Assembly (NCBI RefSeq): GCF_002117935.1
Contig: NZ_BDJE01000015.1
Location: forward strand, 1-51,971
Direction: 5' to 3'
DNA length: 51,971 nucleotides
Source of the DNA: Nocardioides sp. PD653-B2
GTDB taxonomy: Bacteria; Actinomycetota; Actinomycetes; Propionibacteriales; Nocardioidaceae
Part shown: piece after piece, positions 9,469 through 18,703 of the stretch
Position numbering within the stretch: position 1 is the first letter of the stretch
Layout: the number at the start of each line of letters is the position of its first letter
Made by a program: the position numbers and the translations under genes
The notes under the pieces: model-generated
What the model was told of the DNA's origin: nothing
The model's database searches: none
The model's input: the letters and a program-made list of their open reading frames with translations, nothing else

Positions 9469-10068
9469 ATGACCGACTGCTTCGTCCTCACCGTCGACCA
9501 GCGCGGCAGCCGCCGCGACGTCGACCGGATCCCCGCGACGCTGGCGGCGCTCGACGGCATCGCGATGCTGCTGCCCTGCGAGCGGACCGTGGGCGACGAG
9601 TTCCAGGGCGTGCTCGACGAGCCGGAGTCGCTCGCCCGCGTCGTCGAGCTGCTGCTGCGCGAGGACGCGTGGAACATCGGTATCGGCGTCGGCGAGATCG
9701 AGCACCCCCTCCCCGACCATGCCCGGGCCGGCCGCGGACCGGCCTACCTCCTGGCCCGCGACGCGGTCACCGCCGCCAAGAGCAGCCCCTGGCACCTGCG
9801 GGTGCTCGGCGACCACCCGGCTGCGCGTGCCCTGGAGACCACGCTCTGGCTGTGGGCGACGGTCCTCGCCCGTCGTACGCCGCGGGGCTGGGAGGTCGCC
9901 GACCTGGTCGCGGAGGGCCTGTCGTACGGCGATGCCGGCGAACGGCTCGGCATCAGCCAGTCGGCCGTCAGCCAGCGTGCCCAGGCGGCGGGGATCATCG
10001 AGGCCAGGCGGGCGCGCGAGCTCGTCACGGACCTGGCCGGTTGCCTGCTCGGGAAGGAGCCCTCATGA
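9469..10068 (+). CDS. SatD-like protein with C-terminal helix-turn-helix
   Basis: The 199-residue protein starts at an ATG with a strong AGGAGG site. Residues 1-110 resemble the SatD family: FVLTVDQRGSRRDVDRIP, then ERTVGDEFQGVLDEPESL, WNIGIGVGEIEHPL and RAGRGPAYLLARDAVTAAKSS. The C-terminal third holds a helix-turn-helix (LSYGDAGERLGISQSAVSQRAQAAG, about residues 150-174), so it probably binds DNA. SatD has no settled biochemical role. The two inverted repeats just upstream suggest it controls its own operon. It overlaps the next gene by ATGA. Family assignment is from motif memory and could be wrong; the HTH is clear. Confidence 0.72.
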   Translation: MTDCFVLTVDQRGSRRDVDRIPATLAALDGIAMLLPCERTVGDEFQGVLDEPESLARVVELLLREDAWNIGIGVGEIEHPLPDHARAGRGPAYLLARDAVTAAKSSPWHLRVLGDHPAARALETTLWLWATVLARRTPRGWEVADLVAEGLSYGDAGERLGISQSAVSQRAQAAGIIEARRARELVTDLAGCLLGKEPS

Positions 10069-10619
10069 GTGCGGAGAACTGGGGGGCGCTGGTGCTCGTG
10101 CTCCTGGCGTTCGGCCTGGCCTGCGCGGCCGTCGCCTGGTCGTCGACCGGACGCAGGATCTGGGCGCCCGCCGCGCTCCTGACCCTGGTCGCGGCCGGAG
10201 TCGCCGCCGCCGCCCCCGACGACGTCGTGGTCGACGGGCACGGGCTGACCACCCTCCTGGTCGTGCTCGGCGGACTGCTCGCCGTCGCCGGCGGCGGACC
10301 GCTCACCGCACTGGTCTTCGACCTCGTCGACCGGCGCGAGCTCCCCGCCGACTCGATGCGCCAGGCCGGCAGCGTGCTGCGCGGCGGCGCCTGGATCGGC
10401 GCGCTCGAGCGCGGTGCCATCTACGCGACACTGGTCGCCGGCTGGCCCGAGGGCGTGGCCGTGGTGCTCGCGGTCAAGGGCCTCGGCCGCTATCCCGAGC
10501 TGCGCGCGGCCGAGGACGGCGTGCGCACCGGCGCCGCCGAGCGGTTCATCATCGGCACGTTCGCGAGCGTGCTCTGGGCGTGTGCCTGCGCGGGCGTGGT
10601 GGTGCTGCTGCGCGGCTGA
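10065..10619 (+). CDS. Integral membrane protein partner of the SatD-like gene
   Basis: The 184-residue protein starts with ATG in an ATGA overlap, with AAGGAG upstream. It has about five membrane segments: ALVLVLLAFGLACAAVAW (10-27), IWAPAALLTLVAAGVAAAA, LTTLLVVLGGLLAVAGGG (about 64-81), a weaker one near ALERGAIYATLVAGWPEGVAVVLAVKG, and a last FASVLWACACAGVVVLL. Two soluble stretches stand out: DLVDRRELPADSMRQAGSVLRGG and KGLGRYPELR. Residues VRTGAAERFIIGTFAS precede the last helix. I do not recognise a named family. Tight coupling indicates it works with the SatD-like protein. Confidence 0.75.
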   Translation: MSAENWGALVLVLLAFGLACAAVAWSSTGRRIWAPAALLTLVAAGVAAAAPDDVVVDGHGLTTLLVVLGGLLAVAGGGPLTALVFDLVDRRELPADSMRQAGSVLRGGAWIGALERGAIYATLVAGWPEGVAVVLAVKGLGRYPELRAAEDGVRTGAAERFIIGTFASVLWACACAGVVVLLRG

Positions 10620-10668
10620 CCCGACGCTCGGCTCGCGGGCGGCCGGTGACAGCGCGCGGGACGGTCGG

Positions 10669-11412
10669 TCAGGTGCTGGCGGGGTCGGCCTGGGCGGAAT
10701 GCCGGCCGGCCTTCGACGCGAACTCACGCAGGAGCTGGTCCTCGGCGCGATTGAGGTAGTCGAGGAGCACGGCGACGGCCTCCTGGCTGCGCCCCGCCTC
10801 CACCAGCGTCGCGATGCGCTCGTTGTCGCCCAGGTAGGGCTCGTAGAAGTCGCGCACCGTGGGCATCACGTGGAAGGCCAGGCGGAGCTCGGCCAGCAGC
10901 TGGCTCATGATCTCGTCGATCCGGGCGCTGTCGGCCAGCGCGGCGATCGAGCGGTGGAAGTGCATGTTGGCGGTTCCGACGCCGTCCCAGTCCCCCCGCT
11001 CGGCCGCAGCGACGCCCAGGGTCACGGCCGAACGCACGTGCGAGACGCCCGGGGCGCGGCCGGGATCGGCCGACGCGCCCCAGAACTGGAGGGCAGCTCC
11101 CTCGAGGGCCCGGCGCATCCGGTAGATGTCGATGACGTCGGCCTCGGTCAACACACGCACGAAGACGCCGCGGTTCAGCTCGTGGACCACGAGCCGCTCG
11201 TGGCTCAGGAGGCGGAAGGCCTCACGGAGGGTGTTGCGCGAGACCTGGAGCGCGTCCGCGATGGAGTCCTCGGCCAGCTTCGCGCCGGGAAGGATCCGGC
11301 CCTCCATGACCATGTCGCGAAGGATGTCGGCGACCTTCGCGGCCGTCGAGGAACGCTCGAGCGAGTGCCGCGCCGAGATCAGCTCCGCGGTCCAGCCTGT
11401 CGCACCCGCCAT
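10669..11412 (-). CDS. GntR family regulator with FCD domain
   Basis: The 247-residue protein has an N-terminal winged helix (AAKVADILRDMVMEGRILPGAKLAEDSIADALQVSRNTLREAFRLL, about residues 24-68) and a C-terminal FCD ligand domain (IYRMRRALEGAAL to about residue 225) with the usual His-rich metal site (NMHFHRSIAAL). FadR-type GntR proteins usually respond to carboxylic acids. It is divergent from the ABC/amidase/5-oxoprolinase operon and probably controls it. The ATG at 11412 is chosen for an AAAGG eight bases upstream; an in-frame start at 11454 is an alternative. Confidence 0.93.
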   Translation of the reverse strand: MAGATGWTAELISARHSLERSSTAAKVADILRDMVMEGRILPGAKLAEDSIADALQVSRNTLREAFRLLSHERLVVHELNRGVFVRVLTEADVIDIYRMRRALEGAALQFWGASADPGRAPGVSHVRSAVTLGVAAAERGDWDGVGTANMHFHRSIAALADSARIDEIMSQLLAELRLAFHVMPTVRDFYEPYLGDNERIATLVEAGRSQEAVAVLLDYLNRAEDQLLREFASKAGRHSAQADPAST

Positions 11413-11515
11413 GTCCTCCACCTTTCCAGTACCCACCCTCGACGCCTGGGCCATCGTCCCAAGACGACGGCGGACGCGGGCCCGTGACGCCAGTGTTCAC
11501 AAGAATGTCACATCA

Positions 11516-11549
11516 GTGCATTGCAGGATCGTTCAACAAACCTTAGGCT
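11516..11549 (+). promoter_or_regulatory. Promoter of the ABC/amidase/5-oxoprolinase operon, with TGCATTGCA motif
   Basis: TTGCAG (11521-11526), 17 bases, then TAGGCT (11544-11549) form a good promoter 45 bases before the GTG at 11594. The -35 box lies within GTGCATTGCAGGA (11516-11528), a 13-mer also found upstream of the M4 protease. Two TGTTCACA/TGTCACAT-like elements (about 11494-11512) lie just upstream and may be GntR half-sites. Confidence 0.55.
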
Positions 11550-11593
11550 CAACCAGCCGCTGCGCCGTGGTAGCGCGCGAACGAGGAGGGCCC

Positions 11594-12661
11594 GTGTCGG
11601 CTGCACAGCTTGAACTGAAGTCCGTCGAGAAGGTGTTCGGCGACGCCGTCGCCGTCCACCCCACGGACCTGGAGGTCCACGACGGCGAGTTCCTCTCGAT
11701 CATCGGACCCAGCGGCTGTGGCAAGACCACCACGCTGCGGATGATCGCCGGCCTGGAGTCGCCGAGTGGGGGCCGGATCAGCTTCGAGGGCAAGGACATC
11801 ACCGCCGTCCCGCCCCACCGCCGCGAGTTCGGGATGGTGTTCCAGAAGTTCGCGCTCTTCCCGCACATGGACGTCGCGGCGAACATCGCGTACGGCCTGA
11901 AGCTGCGGAAGGTGTCCAAGCGGGAGATCGGGACGCGCGTCGACGAGATGCTCGAGCGCGTGGGGCTCACCGCCTTCAAGCACCGCAGCGTCACCACGCT
12001 GTCGGGCGGCCAGCAGCAGCGCGTGGGGATCGCGCGGGCGCTGATCACCAAGCCCCGGGTCGTCCTCCTCGACGAGCCGACCGGAGCGCTGGACGCGAAG
12101 CTGCAGCTCGCGATGCAGTCGCAGCTCAAGCAGCTGCAGCGCGACCTCGGCCTGACGTTCATCCACGTCACGCACAACCAGAGCGAGGCGCTGGCCATCG
12201 CCGACCGCGTGGTGGTCATGAACGTCGGCTCCATCGAGCAGGTCGGACGGCCCCAGGAGGTCTTCGAGCGGCCCCAGACCCGGCACGTCGCGGAGTTCGT
12301 GGGTCGCAACAACATCCTCGACGGCACCGTCAGCGCCGATGAGAGCACCTTCTCCTGCGCCCTGGGCGAGCTCCCGCTGGCGACGCCCTGGGCCGCGGGA
12401 CCGGCGACCGCCGTCCTGCGGGCCGACGCCATCTCGGTCCACCCCGGCGAGGGCTACACCCACCGCGCCGAGGTCGAGCTGCAGGCGCTGGAGTACACCG
12501 GCGCCCGCGTGTCGTGGTTCACCAGCGCCGATGGCTGCGACATCACGATCGACGTCTCCGCACGCGCCACCCAGTCGGTGGCCCCTGAGCTCGGGAACCG
12601 CTATCCCATCTGGCTCCGCCCCGGCGAGCTGCACCTCATCGACGACCACCACACGCGCTGA
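11594..12661 (+). CDS. Spermidine/putrescine-type ABC transporter ATPase
   Basis: The 355-residue protein has Walker A GPSGCGKTT (residues 38-46), a Q-loop MVFQKFALFPHM, the signature LSGGQ (136-140) and Walker B VVLLDE (156-161), followed by the H-loop THNQSEA. A C-terminal TOBE-type domain follows (from about 235). Layout and length match PotA/FbpC-type ATPases. GTG 11594 is preceded by GAGGAGGG. It is the first gene of the operon. The substrate is unlikely to be a simple polyamine given the amidase and 5-oxoprolinase genes downstream. Confidence 0.94.
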   Translation: MSAAQLELKSVEKVFGDAVAVHPTDLEVHDGEFLSIIGPSGCGKTTTLRMIAGLESPSGGRISFEGKDITAVPPHRREFGMVFQKFALFPHMDVAANIAYGLKLRKVSKREIGTRVDEMLERVGLTAFKHRSVTTLSGGQQQRVGIARALITKPRVVLLDEPTGALDAKLQLAMQSQLKQLQRDLGLTFIHVTHNQSEALAIADRVVVMNVGSIEQVGRPQEVFERPQTRHVAEFVGRNNILDGTVSADESTFSCALGELPLATPWAAGPATAVLRADAISVHPGEGYTHRAEVELQALEYTGARVSWFTSADGCDITIDVSARATQSVAPELGNRYPIWLRPGELHLIDDHHTR

Positions 12662-12687
12662 CCCGCGTCACTGACAGGAGATTTGCC

Positions 12688-13944
12688 ATGCAAGCACAAT
12701 TCGGAAGGCGCTCGTTCCTCAAGGGCGGTCTCGGCGCGACGCTCGGAGCCGGTGCCCTGCTCGGAGGCGGCAGCGCCCTCCTCGCGGCCTGCGGGTCGGG
12801 CGGCTCGGGTTCGTCCTCGGCCGCCGGATCCGCCCGCAGCATGGGCCTCAGCCTGACCACGGACCCGCGCATCCTCGCCGGCTTCAAGAAGAAGACCGGC
12901 AAGGTGATGCAGGGCCAGGCCGACACGGTCGGGAACATGCAGGTCCAGTGGGCCCAGGGGGCCTACCGTCAGCTCGACGTGCTGGAGCCCAACGCCCAGT
13001 GGGTCGGTCCGATCCAGGGCAACAATCTCTTCAAGCCCGTCCCGGTGTCCGACGTCCCGCTGTGGACCGACGACGTGCTGCCGCTCTTCCGCAAGGCCGG
13101 TGCGCCCGGCTACGTGAAGGAGTCAGGCTGGCCGCTCAAGACCATCTACACCGAGCAGGCTCTGCAGAGCGAGGCGCTCGACGAGTTCACCATGGTGCCG
13201 ACGTGGTTCGGCTTCGACGCCTTCGGCTACCTGGAGAACCGGGTCACCGAGGGTGAGGACATGGACTCCTACGGCCTGATCTTCGACAAGCGCTACGCCG
13301 GCAAGGCCGCGCTCTTCGACGACGCCATCCAGACGCCGCTGAAGGTGGCGACCTACCTGCAGGGCTCGAACCAGTACGCGTTCGACGGCCCGCTCGGCAA
13401 CCTGACCAAGGACGATCTCGCGATCGTCTTCGAGTTCCTCGACGAGATGAAGGCACGCAAGCAGTTCCGCCTGCTGTGGAACGACTTCGGCCAGCTCGTG
13501 GACCTCCTGGTCTCGGAGGAGGTGTGGGTCTGCGACGCGTGGTCCAGCGCCGTCTACGCCGCCAACGCCGCCGGCGCCAAGGCCCGGTTCGTCGACAACC
13601 CGACCGAGGGCAACAACGCCTGGTGGTACGGCGTCCTCGTCTCCCCCGAGACGAAGAACTACGAGACCGTCGTCGACTACATCGACTACTGGCTGGGTGG
13701 CGAGCCGCACCAGATCATGGCTCCGCAGGGCTACTACTCCCCGCGCCCCGACCTGGTGAAGCCCCTCATCGAGAACACCTTCACCACCGACCCCGACGTC
13801 TCCGACTGGGACTACTGGTACGCCGGCGCCACCGACAAGCGGCCCTCGCTGGAGTCCCGGATCCAGAACACCGCCGAGTGGCAGCAGTACCCGGACGAGT
13901 TCGCCGAGTACTCGCGCCTCTGGACCGAGTTCACCGCCAGCTGA
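12688..13944 (+). CDS. Extracellular solute-binding lipoprotein (PotD-like)
   Basis: The 418-residue protein has a twin-arginine signal (GRRSFLKG, residues 6-13), a hydrophobic stretch and a lipobox LLAAC with Cys35, followed by a Gly/Ser-rich linker. It would be exported folded by Tat and lipid-anchored outside the membrane. The remainder fits the spermidine/putrescine-binding fold (SMGLSLTTDPRILAGFKKKTG near the mature N-terminus; VVDYIDYWLGGEPHQIMAPQGYYSP near 330). It should capture the operon's substrate for the permeases that follow. RBS is ACAGGAG. Confidence 0.92.
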   Translation: MQAQFGRRSFLKGGLGATLGAGALLGGGSALLAACGSGGSGSSSAAGSARSMGLSLTTDPRILAGFKKKTGKVMQGQADTVGNMQVQWAQGAYRQLDVLEPNAQWVGPIQGNNLFKPVPVSDVPLWTDDVLPLFRKAGAPGYVKESGWPLKTIYTEQALQSEALDEFTMVPTWFGFDAFGYLENRVTEGEDMDSYGLIFDKRYAGKAALFDDAIQTPLKVATYLQGSNQYAFDGPLGNLTKDDLAIVFEFLDEMKARKQFRLLWNDFGQLVDLLVSEEVWVCDAWSSAVYAANAAGAKARFVDNPTEGNNAWWYGVLVSPETKNYETVVDYIDYWLGGEPHQIMAPQGYYSPRPDLVKPLIENTFTTDPDVSDWDYWYAGATDKRPSLESRIQNTAEWQQYPDEFAEYSRLWTEFTAS

Positions 13945-13970
13945 CCCGAGGGGCACTGAAAAGGACCACG

Positions 13971-14873
13971 ATGACGACGACGACGACCGAGACCGGGACC
14001 AGGTCTCCCTCACTCCGCGGGGCCAGGGGACGGAAGGCTCTCCCCCCACTCCTGGCATGGCCCGCGCTGATCTGGATCTCGGTCTCGGTCATCGTGCCCG
14101 TCGCCTTCGTGGTCACGGTCGGGTTCTGGCGCCTGGACGGTTTCGAGCTGGTCCACGCCTGGGACCCGGCCACCTACTCCGAGATGCTCACCGACTCGAC
14201 CTTCTGGGGCATCGTCTGGTGGACGGTGCGCACCTGGTTGACGGTGCTCGCGCTGATCCTCGGCATCGGCATCCCGGCGGCCTACTTCATCGCCCGCCAC
14301 GTGCGGTCGCTGTCCATGCAGACCGCCATCCTGATGCTGACCGTGCTGCCCTTCTGGGTCAGCTACGTCATCCGGATCATCACCTGGATCCCGATGTTCG
14401 GCAACAAGGGCGTGCTGAACGGCGCGCTCCTCAAGCTGGGCATCCTGGACAACCCGAGCTCGGCGTTCCTCTACAACTCGGTCGCCATGACGATCGCCCT
14501 GGTGTCGATGTACATCGTGTTCATCGTCGGCCCGGTCTACTTCGGGCTCTCGCGGATCGACGCCGACACCCTCGCCGCCTCGCGCATGTCGGGGGCCTCG
14601 CCGTGGACGACGTTCTGGAAGGTCGAGCTCCCGCTCGCCAAGCCGGGGGTCGTCGCCGGGTCGTTCTTCGCGACCGTCTTCCTGCTCGGCGACTTCGCGA
14701 CCGAGCAGATCGTGGGCGGCGCGACCAACCCGATGCTGGCCGGGCTGTCCCTGCGGTACGCCGAGACCCTCCAGTGGCCCATGGCGGCGGCGGTCTCCGC
14801 CGCGCTGCTCGTGATCGCGCTGGTGCTCATCTGGCTGCTCAGCCGGGTCCACGACCTGCGGAAGGAGGTCTGA
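13971..14873 (+). CDS. ABC transporter permease, PotB-like
   Basis: The 300-residue protein has a Thr-rich cytoplasmic start, then six predicted membrane helices beginning with LLAWPALIWISVSVIVPVAFVVTVGFW. The permease EAA-like loop is at ADTLAASRMSGASPWTTFWKVELPLAKPG. It is one half of the channel of the importer. The ATG at 13971 is preceded by AAAAGGA. A longer in-frame reading upstream runs through the previous gene and is not used. Confidence 0.93.
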   Translation: MTTTTTETGTRSPSLRGARGRKALPPLLAWPALIWISVSVIVPVAFVVTVGFWRLDGFELVHAWDPATYSEMLTDSTFWGIVWWTVRTWLTVLALILGIGIPAAYFIARHVRSLSMQTAILMLTVLPFWVSYVIRIITWIPMFGNKGVLNGALLKLGILDNPSSAFLYNSVAMTIALVSMYIVFIVGPVYFGLSRIDADTLAASRMSGASPWTTFWKVELPLAKPGVVAGSFFATVFLLGDFATEQIVGGATNPMLAGLSLRYAETLQWPMAAAVSAALLVIALVLIWLLSRVHDLRKEV

Positions 14874-14876
14874 GCC

Positions 14877-15749
14877 GTGGAGGTGCAGACCCGAGGACAG
14901 CGGATCTTCAAGTACGTCAGCATGGGGTTCCTCCTGCTGGTCCTGATCGCGCTGTACGCGCCGCTGCTCGTGATGACCAGCCTGTCCTTCACCGAGGACC
15001 AGACGTCGACGTTCCCACCCACGAACCTGTCGATGATCTCCTACGAGAAGCTGCTGCACCCCGACCGGATCGAGCTCTTCACGATCGCCGGCGAGCCGAT
15101 CACCGACTACTGGGGCCCGCTCCAGCTGTCCTTGCTGCTGGGGGTCCTCACCGCCGTCGTGGCGACGGTGCTGGGACTCGCGGCCGCCATCGCCTTCCGT
15201 GAGCAGTTCCGCGGCCGCAACTCGCTGTTCTTCGTCCTGCTGCTCGGCATGATCGCGCCCGGCATCGTGGTCGGCCTCGGCATCCGGCTCCTGGCCACCG
15301 CGATCGACCTCGAGCCGCGTTGGTACACCACCGGGCTGCTGGTGCACGTCGGGTGGACGCTCCCGTTCTCGTTCGTGATCTTCATGGTCTTCCTCAACCG
15401 CTTCGACCGGCAGATCGAGGAGGCGGCGTCCATGCTCGGCGCCACGGCGCTGCAGGTCTTCCGCCACGTCACCCTGCCGATCCTGCGCCCCGCGGTGCTC
15501 GCCTCCCTGCTGTTCGGCTTCACGCTCTCCTTCGACGAGCTCCAGCGCAGCGCCTTGGCGCTGGGTCAGGACATCTCGCTGCCCCGCGCCCTCGTCTCGG
15601 TGACGACGATCCGCGTGACACCGGTCGTCTACTCCCTGGGCGCGATCATCGCGATCGCCTCCCTCGCGCTGGTGCTGGTCTACCTGATCATGTTCGAGAG
15701 GGACGCCAAGAAGCTCTACGTTCCCGCCGCGGCGAAGGACGACGAGTGA
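14877..15749 (+). CDS. ABC transporter permease, PotC-like
   Basis: The 290-residue second permease starts GTG at 14877 behind AAGGAGG. It has six helices and the EAA loop IEEAASMLGATALQVFRHVTLPILRPA. With the preceding permease it forms the heterodimeric channel. Its TGA stop shares one base with the ATG of the next small gene, so that gene is probably translated by reinitiation. Confidence 0.93.
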   Translation: MEVQTRGQRIFKYVSMGFLLLVLIALYAPLLVMTSLSFTEDQTSTFPPTNLSMISYEKLLHPDRIELFTIAGEPITDYWGPLQLSLLLGVLTAVVATVLGLAAAIAFREQFRGRNSLFFVLLLGMIAPGIVVGLGIRLLATAIDLEPRWYTTGLLVHVGWTLPFSFVIFMVFLNRFDRQIEEAASMLGATALQVFRHVTLPILRPAVLASLLFGFTLSFDELQRSALALGQDISLPRALVSVTTIRVTPVVYSLGAIIAIASLALVLVYLIMFERDAKKLYVPAAAKDDE

Positions 15750-15898
15750 TGGAGCGCCCGACGCCGGTCGAGCCCGCCGACCTGCTGCCCGAGCTGTCGC
15801 CCGAGGTGAACCTGCTGCTGGCGCGCATGCGGGAGGTCCCGCTGGGCGAGACCGCAGTCGCCATGTCGTTCGATCCGAGCCGAGGAGCAGAGCGGTGA
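15749..15898 (+). CDS. 49-residue protein between permease and amidase; possible GatC/AtzG-like adaptor
   Basis: This short frame runs from an ATG overlapping the permease stop (TGATG) to a TGA that overlaps the amidase GTG (GTGA), so it is coupled on both sides, which argues that it is translated. The product has one predicted helix (LSPEVNLLLARMREV) and then PLGETAVAMSFDPSRG. Small GatC- and AtzG-type (DUF4089) partners of amidase-signature enzymes have a helical part followed by an extended Pro-acidic tail that wraps the amidase. The position and tail pattern here recall them, but the protein is shorter than the usual 60-100 residues. The adaptor role is a hypothesis. Confidence 0.6.
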   Translation: MERPTPVEPADLLPELSPEVNLLLARMREVPLGETAVAMSFDPSRGAER

Positions 15899-17316
15899 AC
15901 AGCGACCTCGACATCATCAACGCCCGTACGGCGATCCGCCGTGGTGAACTGTCGCCGGTGGAGCTGACCAAGGCGTGCCTGGCCCGCATCGACGAGGTCG
16001 ACGGTGCCGTCAACGCCTACGTCGAGGTCTACGCCGACGACGCGCTCGCAGCCGCCCGACAGGCCGAGGACGAGATCGGGCGCGGCGTCGACCGAGGCCC
16101 GCTCCACGGAATCCCGATCGCGGTCAAGGACCTCTTCGACGTCGCCGGCCGCGTGACCGGGGCGGGTTCACGCTCCCTGGCCGACGCGCCGCCGGCCGCC
16201 GCTGACGCCCACAGCGTCGGTCTGCTCCGCGAGGGCGGCGCGGTCATCCTGGGCAAGACGCACACCCACGAGTTCGCGTTCGGGTCGACCACACCGCAGA
16301 CGGGCAACCCCTGGGACCTGGCCCGGGTCCCGGGCGGCTCCAGCGGCGGCTCGGCGGCCGCCCTGGCCCTCGACACCTGCCTCATGGCGCTCGGCACGGA
16401 CACCGCCGGCTCCATCCGGATGCCTGCCGCGTTGTGCGGCGTCGTCGGCATCAAGCCCACCTACGGCCGGGTCAGCAAGTCCGGCATCGCGCCGCTGAGC
16501 TGGTCCCTCGACCACGCCGGGCCGCTCACGCGCTACGTCGCCGACGCCGCGGCAGCGCTGCAGGTGATGGCCGGGCACGACCCCGCCGACGTGGGATCGC
16601 GCGACGTGCCGGTCCCGGACTACCTGACCCACCTCGGCGACGGGGTCGACGGTCTCACGATCGCGGTGCCGGTCAACCACTACGCGGAGAACCTCAGCCC
16701 CGGCATGCAGGAGGCCTACGAACAGGCCCTCGCGGTGCTCGAGCAGCTGGGCGCGACCGTCGTCCCGGTCGAGCTCCCCCTCGCGCCGGCGTACATGGGC
16801 GCCACGTTCGCGATCATGATGGCCGAGGCCAGCGCCTACCACCGGCACCGCCTCGGTCCGTTGGGCGACCTCTACACCGAGGACGTCCGCACCCTGCTGG
16901 AGGCGGGCCTGAGCCTGCCGGCGGTGGACTACGTCGACGGGCAGCGCACCCGCGGCCTGGTCCAGGCCGAGTGGCAGCAGATCCTGTCCACCGCGGACGT
17001 CGTGGTCGTCCCCACCCTCCCGACCTCCGCGGCTCTGCGGGGCGCCGCGGTCCTGGACATCAGCGACAGCCACTCCGAGTCGATCATGAGCTCCTACGTG
17101 CGGTTGTCGTGCCCGGCCAACCTGACCGGGCTGCCCGCACTGTCCCTGCCCTGCGGCCTGGACGCCCAGGGCCTCCCCCTCGGCCTGCAGGTCATCGGTC
17201 GCGCGTTCGACGAGGCGACCGTCTTCCGGGTCGGCGCGGCGTACGAGCGGGCCACCACCTGGCACCAGCTGCGTCCGCCGTCCCCGGAGGCCCATGCAGG
17301 GAGTGGACAGCGGTGA
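15895..17316 (+). CDS. Amidase-signature family hydrolase
   Basis: The 473-residue enzyme has the full Ser-cisSer-Lys triad: Lys78 in AVKDLFD, Ser149 in [13 protein letters not shown] and Ser173 in [14 protein letters not shown]. The rest is a normal-length amidase fold, so it should be active. The substrate is unknown. Its place before pxpABC suggests it releases 5-oxoproline or glutamate-type products from an imported amide, for example a pyroglutamyl or glutaminyl compound. The GTG start at 15895 forms a GTGA overlap with the upstream small gene, and its stop forms another with pxpA. Confidence 0.93.
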   Translation: MNSDLDIINARTAIRRGELSPVELTKACLARIDEVDGAVNAYVEVYADDALAAARQAEDEIGRGVDRGPLHGIPIAVKDLFDVAGRVTGAGSRSLADAPPAAADAHSVGLLREGGAVILGKTHTHEFAFGSTTPQTGNPWDLARVPGGSSGGSAAALALDTCLMALGTDTAGSIRMPAALCGVVGIKPTYGRVSKSGIAPLSWSLDHAGPLTRYVADAAAALQVMAGHDPADVGSRDVPVPDYLTHLGDGVDGLTIAVPVNHYAENLSPGMQEAYEQALAVLEQLGATVVPVELPLAPAYMGATFAIMMAEASAYHRHRLGPLGDLYTEDVRTLLEAGLSLPAVDYVDGQRTRGLVQAEWQQILSTADVVVVPTLPTSAALRGAAVLDISDSHSESIMSSYVRLSCPANLTGLPALSLPCGLDAQGLPLGLQVIGRAFDEATVFRVGAAYERATTWHQLRPPSPEAHAGSGQR

Positions 17317-18086
17317 CCGCCGCTCCTCTCACGGTCGACCTGAACTGCGACCTCGGCGAGTCCTTCGGCGCCTGGCGACTCGGTGACGACGCCGCCATGT
17401 TGTCGCTGGTGAGCAGCGCGAACGTCGCATGCGGGTTCCACGCCGGTGACCCGACGGTGATCCGGCAGACCGTCGCGACCGCAGCCGCCGAGGACGTGGC
17501 CATCGGCGCCCACGTGGCCTACCCGGACCTGGCCGGCTTCGGCCGCCGCTTCATGGACATGTCGCCGGAGTCCCTGGCCGACGCGGTGCTCTACCAGATC
17601 GCCGCGCTCGAGGGCTTCGCCCGCGCCGCCGGCCGGCGCGTCGCCTACGTGAAGCCGCACGGCGCGCTCTACAACACCGTCGTCCACCACGTCGACCAGG
17701 CACGGGCGGTCGTCCGGGCGACCAAGACCTTCGACCCCTCGCTGAAGATCCTCGGCCTGCCCGGCTCTGCCGTGCTGGCCGCAGCCCGCGAGGAGGGGCT
17801 CGGGGTGGTCACCGAGGCGTTCGCCGACCGGGCGTACACCCCGGAGGGCACCCTGGTCAGCCGGTCCGAGCCCGGCGCCGTCCTCGCCGACGTCGAACAC
17901 GTGGCTCGACGGGCGACCCGGATGGTCACCCATCGCGAGGTGGAGGCGATCGACGGCAGCGTGATCCGCATCGACGCCGACTCCCTCTGCATCCACGGCG
18001 ACAGCCCGGGCGCGGTCGAGATGGCACACGCCGTCCGCGCCGGGCTGACCGGAGCGGGTGTCGAGATCCGAGCATTTGCGCGGTGA
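17313..18086 (+). CDS. pxpA: 5-oxoprolinase subunit A (LamB/YcsF family)
   Basis: PxpA with PxpB and PxpC hydrolyses 5-oxoproline to L-glutamate using ATP. The 257-residue protein shows the family signatures [13 protein letters not shown] (residues 9-21), [38 protein letters not shown] and [11 protein letters not shown]. Length is typical. The GTG start overlaps the amidase stop by four bases and the stop overlaps the pxpB start in the same way. Confidence 0.96.
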   Translation: MTAAPLTVDLNCDLGESFGAWRLGDDAAMLSLVSSANVACGFHAGDPTVIRQTVATAAAEDVAIGAHVAYPDLAGFGRRFMDMSPESLADAVLYQIAALEGFARAAGRRVAYVKPHGALYNTVVHHVDQARAVVRATKTFDPSLKILGLPGSAVLAAAREEGLGVVTEAFADRAYTPEGTLVSRSEPGAVLADVEHVARRATRMVTHREVEAIDGSVIRIDADSLCIHGDSPGAVEMAHAVRAGLTGAGVEIRAFAR

Positions 18087-18703
18087 GGTTCCTGCGCTGC
18101 GGTGACGTCGGCGTGCTCGTCGAGCTGGCCGCTCTCGAGGACGTGTTGTCGCTCCACGCCGACCTCGAGGCACGCCCGGTCCGCGGGCTCGTGGACCTGG
18201 TGCCGGCGCTCGAGACCCTGCTGGTGAAGTTCGACCCCGGCGTCACCACGCCGGAGCAGGTCTGCCAGGACATCAAGGCCCGGTCCCCGGAACGGACGCA
18301 GCGGCGCACCGGGGAGGTGCTCACGGTGCCCGTCCGGTACGACGGCGAGGACCTGGCGGCGGTGTCCTCCCTGCTCGGGATCTCGGTGGCGGAGACCGTG
18401 CGTCGCCACACCAGTCAGGTCTGGACAGTGGCCTTTGCCGGCTTCTCCCCCGGTTTCGGGTACCTGGTCGGCGATGCCGGCGGGCTGGAGGTGTCACGCC
18501 GCGCCAGCCCCCGGACCCGGGTGCCGGCGGGCGCCGTGGCGCTGGCCGGGGAGTTCACCGGCGTCTACCCGCGCGAGTCCCCCGGCGGCTGGCGGATCGT
18601 CGGCCACACCGCTCTCAAGGCGTGGGACCTCCACCGCGACCCGCCGGCCCTGCTGACGCCAGGGACGCGAGTCTGCTTCGCGAGCGTGGACAGCGTTGCG
18701 TAG
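18083..18703 (+). CDS. pxpB: 5-oxoprolinase subunit B (KipI family)
   Basis: The 206-residue protein has the AHS1/KipI domain: an N-terminal [15 protein letters not shown], a central [47 protein letters not shown] and [24 protein letters not shown]. It forms the active complex with PxpC. In Bacillus the homologue KipI inhibits a sporulation kinase, but the operon here clearly supports the enzyme role. It starts with GTG in a GTGA overlap. Confidence 0.95.
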   Translation: MRFLRCGDVGVLVELAALEDVLSLHADLEARPVRGLVDLVPALETLLVKFDPGVTTPEQVCQDIKARSPERTQRRTGEVLTVPVRYDGEDLAAVSSLLGISVAETVRRHTSQVWTVAFAGFSPGFGYLVGDAGGLEVSRRASPRTRVPAGAVALAGEFTGVYPRESPGGWRIVGHTALKAWDLHRDPPALLTPGTRVCFASVDSVA

